A stretch of 64,000 nt of DNA, from assembly GCA_030435675.1 (NCBI GenBank), contig CM059624.1, forward strand, positions 5,356,769-5,420,768, in the 5' to 3' direction. The notes under the pieces are model-generated. The model was given only the letters and a program-made list of their open reading frames with translations, ran no database searches and was not told where the DNA came from. Shown here piece by piece: positions 59,016-64,000 of the stretch (position 1 is its first letter; the number at the start of each line of letters is the position of its first letter). This DNA is from Steinernema hermaphroditum (Eukaryota > Nematoda > Chromadorea > Rhabditida > Steinernematidae). The position numbers were made by a program, and so were the translations under genes.

Positions 59016-62000
59016 TTGGAGCAGGAGGGTCAGATGCAGAGCTCTTGGTGTGAGCAAGGGCCCTGCTGTCTCGAATTGAAAGTTTTGCAGGAAACTAAGA
59101 TAGTCCACAGTAATCCCAACGGGAATAGGCGCGTTCGATCAGGCTCGTGCAGTTCTACAAGATCCAATCATAAAAATATGTTTTGGAGCGGAGGGGTCAG
59201 ATGCATAACTCTTTGTATGAGCAAGGGCCCTGCTGTCTCGAATTGAAAGTTTTGCAGGAAACTAAGATAGTCCACAGTAAATCCAACGAGAGTAGGCGCG
59301 TTCGATCAGGCTCGTGCAGTTCTACAAGATCCAATCATAAAAATGCTATGGTACTTTGGAGCAGGAGGGTCAGATGCAGAACTCTTTGTATGAACAAGGC
59401 CCTATCTGTCTCGAATCGAAAGTTTTGCAGGAAACTAAGATAGTCCACAGTAAATCCAACGAGAGTAGGCGCGTTCGATCAGGCTCGTGCAGTTCTACAA
59501 GATCCAGTCATAAAAATGCTATGGTACTTTGGAGCAGGAGGGTCAGATGCAGAACTCTTTGTATGAACAAGGCCCTATCTGTCTCGAATTGAAAGTTTTG
59601 CAGGAAACTAAGATAGTCCACAGTAAATCCAACGAGAGTAGGCGCGTTCGATCAGGCTCGTGCAGTTCTACAAGATCCAGTCATAAAAATGCTATGGTAC
59701 TTTGGAGCAGGAGGGTCAGATGCAGAGCTCTTGGTGTGAGCAAGGGCCCTGCTGTCTCGAATTGAAAGTTTTGCAGGAAACTAAGATAGTCCACAGTAAT
59801 CCCAACGGCAATAGGCGCGTTCGATCAGGCTCGTGCAGTTCTACAAGATCCAATCATAAAAATGCTATAGTACTTTGGAGCAGGAGGGTCAGATGCAGAG
59901 CTCTTGGTGTGAGCAAGGGCCCTGCTGTCTCGAATTGAAAGTTTTGCAGGAAACTAAGATAGTCCACAGTAAATCCAACGAGAGTAGGCGCGTTCGATCA
60001 GGCTCGTGCAGTTCTACAAGATAGAATCATAAAAATGCTATGGTACTTTGGAGCAGGAGGGTCAGATGCAGAGCTCTTGGTGTGAGCAAGGGCCCTGCTG
60101 TCTCGAATTGAAAGTTTTGCAGGAAACTAAGATAGTCCACAGTAATCCCAACGGCAATAGGCGCGTTCGATCAGGCTCGTGCAGTTCTACAAGATCCAAT
60201 CATAAAAATGCTATAGTACTTTGGAGCAGGAGGGTCAGATGCAGAGCTCTTGGTGTGAGCAAGGGCCCTGCTGTCTCGAATTGAAAGTTTTGCAGGAAAC
60301 TAAGATAGTCCACAGTAAATCCAACGAGAGTAGGCGCGTTCGATCAGGCTCGTGCAGTTCTACAAGATCCAATCATAAAAATTATGTTTGGAGCGGAGGG
60401 GTCAGATGCATAACTCTTTGTATGAGCAAGGGCCCTGCTGTCTCGAATTGAAAGTTTTGCAGGAAACTAAGATAGTCCACAGTAAATACAACGAGAGTAG
60501 GCGCGTTCGATCAGGCTCGTGCAGTTCTACAAGATAGAATCATAAAAATGCTATGGTACTTTGGAGCAGGAGGGTCAGATGCAGAGCTCTTGGTGTGAGC
60601 AAGGGCCCTGCTGTCTCGAATTGAAAGTTTTGCAGGAAACTAAGATAGTCCACAGTAATCCCAACGGCAATAGGCGCGTTCGATCAGGCTCGTGCAGTTC
60701 TACAAGATCCAATCATAAAAATGCTATAGTACTTTGGAGCAGGAGGGTCAGATGCAGAGCTCTTGGTGTGAGCAAGGGCCCTGCTGTCTCGAATTGAAAG
60801 TTTTGCAGGAAACTAAGATAGTCCACAGTAAATCCAACGAGAGTAGGCGCGTTCGATCAGGCTCGTGCAGTTCTACAAGATCCAATCATAAAAATTGGAG
60901 CGGAGGGGTCAGATGCATAACTCTTTGTATGAGCAAGGGCCCTGCTGTCTCGAATTGAAAGTTTTGCAGGAAACTAAGATAGTCCACAGTAAATACAACG
61001 AGAGTAGGCGCGTTCGATCAGGCTCGTGCAGTTCTACAAGATAGAATCATAAAAATGCTATGGTACTTTGGAGCAGGAGGGTCAGATGCAGAGCTCTTGG
61101 TGTGAGCAAGGGCCCTGCTGTCTCGAATTGAAAGTTTTGCAGGAAACTAAGATAGTCCACAGGAAATCCAACGAGAGTAGGCGCGTTCGATCAGGCTCGT
61201 GCAGTTCTACAAGATAGAATCATAAAAATGCTATGGTACTTTGGAGCAGGAGGGTCAGATGCAGAACTCTTTGTATGAACAAGGCCCTATCTGTCTCGAA
61301 TCGAAAGTTTTGCAGGAAACTAAGATAGTCCACAGTAAATCCAACGAGAGTAGGCGCGTTCGATCAGGCTCGTGCAGTTCTACAAGATCCAGTCATAAAA
61401 ATGCTATGGTACTTTGGAGCAGGAGGGTCAGATGCAGAACTCTTTGTATGAACAAGGCCCTATCTGTCTCGAATCGAAAGTTTTGCAGGAAACTAAGATA
61501 GTCGACAGTAAATCCAACGAGAGTAGGCGCGTTCGATCAGGCTCGTGCAGTTCTACAAGATCCAATCATAAAAATGCTATAGTACTTTGGAGCAGGAGGG
61601 TCAGATGCAGAGCTCTTGGTGTGAGCAAGGGCCCTGCTGTCTCGAATTGAAAGTTTTGCAGGAAACTAAGATAGTCCACAGTAATCCCAACGGCAATAGG
61701 CGCGTTCGATCAGGCTCGTGCAGTTCTACAAGATCCAATCATAAAAATGCTATAGTACTTTGGAGCAGGAGGGTCAGATGCAGAGCTCTTGGTGTGAGCA
61801 AGGGCCCTGCTGTCTCGAATTGAAAGTTTTGCAGGAAACTAAGATAGTCCACAGTAAATCCAACGAGAGTAGGCGCGTTCGATCAGGCTCGTGCAGTTCT
61901 ACAAGATCCAGTCATAAAAATGCTATGGTACTTTGGAGCAGGAGGGTCAGATGCAGAGCTCTTGGTGTGAGCAAGGGCCCTGCTGTCTCGAATTGAAAGT

Positions 62001-64000
62001 TTTGCAGGAAACTAAGATAGTCCACAGTAATCCCAACGGGAATAGGCGCGTTCGATCAGGCTCGTGCAGTTCTACAAGATCCAATCAGAAAAATGCTATG
62101 GTACTTTGGAGCAGGAGGGTCAGATGCAGAGCTCTTTGTATGAACAAGGCCCTATCTGTCTCGAATTGAAAGTTTTGCAGGAAACTAAGATAGTCCACAG
62201 GAAATCCAACGAGAGTAGGCGCGTTCGATCAGGCTCGTGCAGTTCTACAAGATCCAATCAGAAAAATGCTATGGTACTTTGGAGCAGGAGGGTCAGATGC
62301 AGAGCTCTTTGTATGAACAAGGCCCTATCTGTCTCGAATTGAAAGTTTTGCAGGAAACTAAGATAGTCCACAGGAAATCCAACGAGAGTAGGCGCGTTCG
62401 ATCAGGCTCGTGCAGTTCTACAAGATCCAGTCATAAAAATGCTATGGTACTTTGGAGCAGGAGGGTCAGATGCAGAGCTCTTGGTGTGAGCAAGGGCCCT
62501 GCTGTCTCGAGTTGAAAGTTTTGCAGGAAACTAAGATAGTCCACAGTAATCCCAACGGGAATAGGCGCGTTCGATCAGGCTCGTGCAGTTCTACAAGATC
62601 CAGTCATAAAAATGCTATGGTACTTTGGAGCAGGAGGGTCAGATGCAGAGCTCTTGGTGTGAGCAAGGGCCCTGCTGTCTCGAATTGAAAGTTTTGCAGG
62701 AAACTAAGATAGTCCACAGTAATCCCAACGGGAATAGGCGCGTTCGATCAGGCTCGTGCAGTTCTACAAGATCCAATCATAAAAATGCTATGGTACTTTG
62801 GAGCAGGAGGGTCAGATGCAGAACTCTTTGTATGAACAAGGCCCTATCTGTCTCGAATCGAAAGTTTTGCAGGAAACTAAGATAGTCCACAGTAAATCCA
62901 ACGAGAGTAGGCGCGTTCGATCAGGCTCGTGCAGTTCTACAAGATCCAATCATAAAAATGCTATGGTACTTTGGAGCAGGAGGGTCAGATGCAGAGCTCT
63001 TTGTATGAACAAGGCCCTATCTGTCTCGAATTGAAAGTTTTGCAGGAAACTAAGATAGTCCACAGTAAATCCAACGAGAGTAGGCGCGTTCGATCAGGCT
63101 CGTGCAGTTCTACAAGATCCAGTCATAAAAATGCTATGGTACTTTGGAGCAGGAGGGTCAGATGCAGAGCTCTTGGTGTGAGCAAGGGCCCTGCTGTCTC
63201 GAATTGAAAGTTTTGCAGGAAACTAAGATAGTCCACAGTAATCCCAACGGGAATAGGCGCGTTCGATCAGGCTCGTGCAGTTCTACAAGATCCAATCATA
63301 AAAATGCTATGGTACTTTGGAGCAGGAGGGGTCAGATGCATAACTCTTTGTATGAGCAAGGGCCCTGCTGTCTCGAATTGAAAGTTTTGCAGGAAACTAA
63401 GATAGTCCACAGTAAATCCAACGAGAGTAGGCGCGTTCGATCAGGCTCGTGCAGTTCTACAAGATCCAATCATAAAAATGCTATGGTACTTTGGAGCAGG
63501 AGGGTCAGATGCAGAGCTCTTTGTATGAACAAGGCCCTATCTGTCTCGAATTGAAAGTTTTGCAGGAAACTAAGATAGTCCACAGGAAATCCAACGAGAG
63601 TAGGCGCGTTCGATCAGGCTCGTGCAGTTCTACAAGATCCAATCAGAAAAATGCTATGGTACTTTGGAGCAGGAGGGTCAGATGCAGAGCTCTTTGTATG
63701 AACAAGGCCCTATCTGTCTCGAATTGAAAGTTTTGCAGGAAACTAAGATAGTCCACAGGAAATCCAACGAGAGTAGGCGCGTTCGATCAGGCTCGTGCAG
63801 TTCTACAAGATCCAGTCATAAAAATGCTATGGTACTTTGGAGCAGGAGGGTCAGATGCAGAGCTCTTGGTGTGAGCAAGGGCCCTGCTGTCTCGAATTGA
63901 AAGTTTTGCAGGAAACTAAGATAGTCCACAGGAAATCCAACGAGAGTAGGCGCGTTCGATCAGGCTCGTGCAGTTCTACAAGATCCAGTCATAAAAATGC

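Larger units (their letters stand above)
27285..64000 (+). repeat. 173-bp satellite array, about 212 monomers, continuing past the window
   Basis: A 173-bp unit, which may be written from gaaactaagatagtccacag through gttttgcag, repeats head to tail without interruption for 36.7 kb. Divergence is mostly at fixed positions: taaatccaacgagagtagg vs taatcccaacgggaatagg; agatcca(a/g/)tcat, agatccggtcat, agatagaatcat; ttggagcagg vs ttggcgcagg; and two alternative blocks, aactctttgtatgaacaagg with ccctatctg, or gagctcttggtgtgagcaag with ggccctgctg. Subfamilies are regional: the cgcagg type dominates 27.7-34.7 kb, 174-bp monomers with an extra G are frequent at 36.7-46.5 kb, and the gtgtgagc type dominates from about 46.6 kb. 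Repeated 78-codon frames are by-products of the period and I do not regard them as genes. Confidence 0.98.

Noticed and set aside
27383..63900. Hundreds of overlapping 78-codon frames in the array
   Set aside because: They recur once per 173-bp satellite unit, change only with monomer variants, overlap each other and lack promoters or splice sites. The period, not coding, explains them.
27285..64000. CRISPR-like or CENP-B-box interpretation of the repeat
   Set aside because: There are no unique spacers; the whole unit repeats. The ttcgatcaggctcg and caacggga words do not fit the CENP-B core spacing.

Overview
The window reads as chromosomal DNA of a rhabditid-type nematode. Cuticle collagens carry the nematode-specific N-terminal block, secreted ShK-domain and C-type-lectin genes are present, Cys-rich C6-like ectodomains occur, and almost every intron is 39-52 bp with TTTAG or TTTCAG acceptors. 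I cannot assign a species. No bacterial, viral or CRISPR features are seen, and no tRNA or rRNA.

Layout: (1) 0-1.3 kb: the 3' exon of an unidentified + strand gene converges on a three-domain ShK secreted protein on the - strand. (2) 3.2-3.65 kb: a frameshifted relic of a secreted sushi-like (CCP-like) gene. (3) 4.2-8.0 kb: three tandem or divergent cuticle collagen paralogues, the third with an in-frame nonsense codon. (4) 9.9-11.2 kb: a three-exon small heat-shock protein (HSP20). (5) 12.2-20.6 kb: a cluster of secreted Cys-rich genes built from sushi-like and C6-like modules, with a 1.5-kb mariner-like non-autonomous transposon (13477-14985) between them. (6) 21.5-26.9 kb: a segmental duplication giving two secreted genes with nearly identical signal-peptide and Thr-rich 5' halves but unrelated 3' ectodomains, one a C-type lectin domain and the other unknown. 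(7) 27.3-64 kb (more than half of the window): an uninterrupted 173-bp satellite of about 212 monomers with regional subfamilies, 174-bp frame-neutral variants and higher-order units of about 855, 1200 and 1371 bp.

A dispersed GC-rich repeat, called R1 here, occurs at least seven times (2.5-2.8, 8.56-9.05, 13.55-14.13, 18.5, 19.25-19.41, 24.73-24.9 and 27.03-27.28 kb). It begins with a small hairpin that shows compensatory changes, and one copy lies immediately against the satellite edge.

The most interesting biology I can support is the modular gene set. Every sushi-like or C6-like module is bounded by phase-1 introns and split in the middle by a phase-0 intron, and the duplicated lectin genes also join modules at phase 1. 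The region looks like an exon-shuffling nursery of secreted proteins beside a large satellite. Gene models were spliced by hand from the sequence. Protein families were recognised by motif, not by database search.
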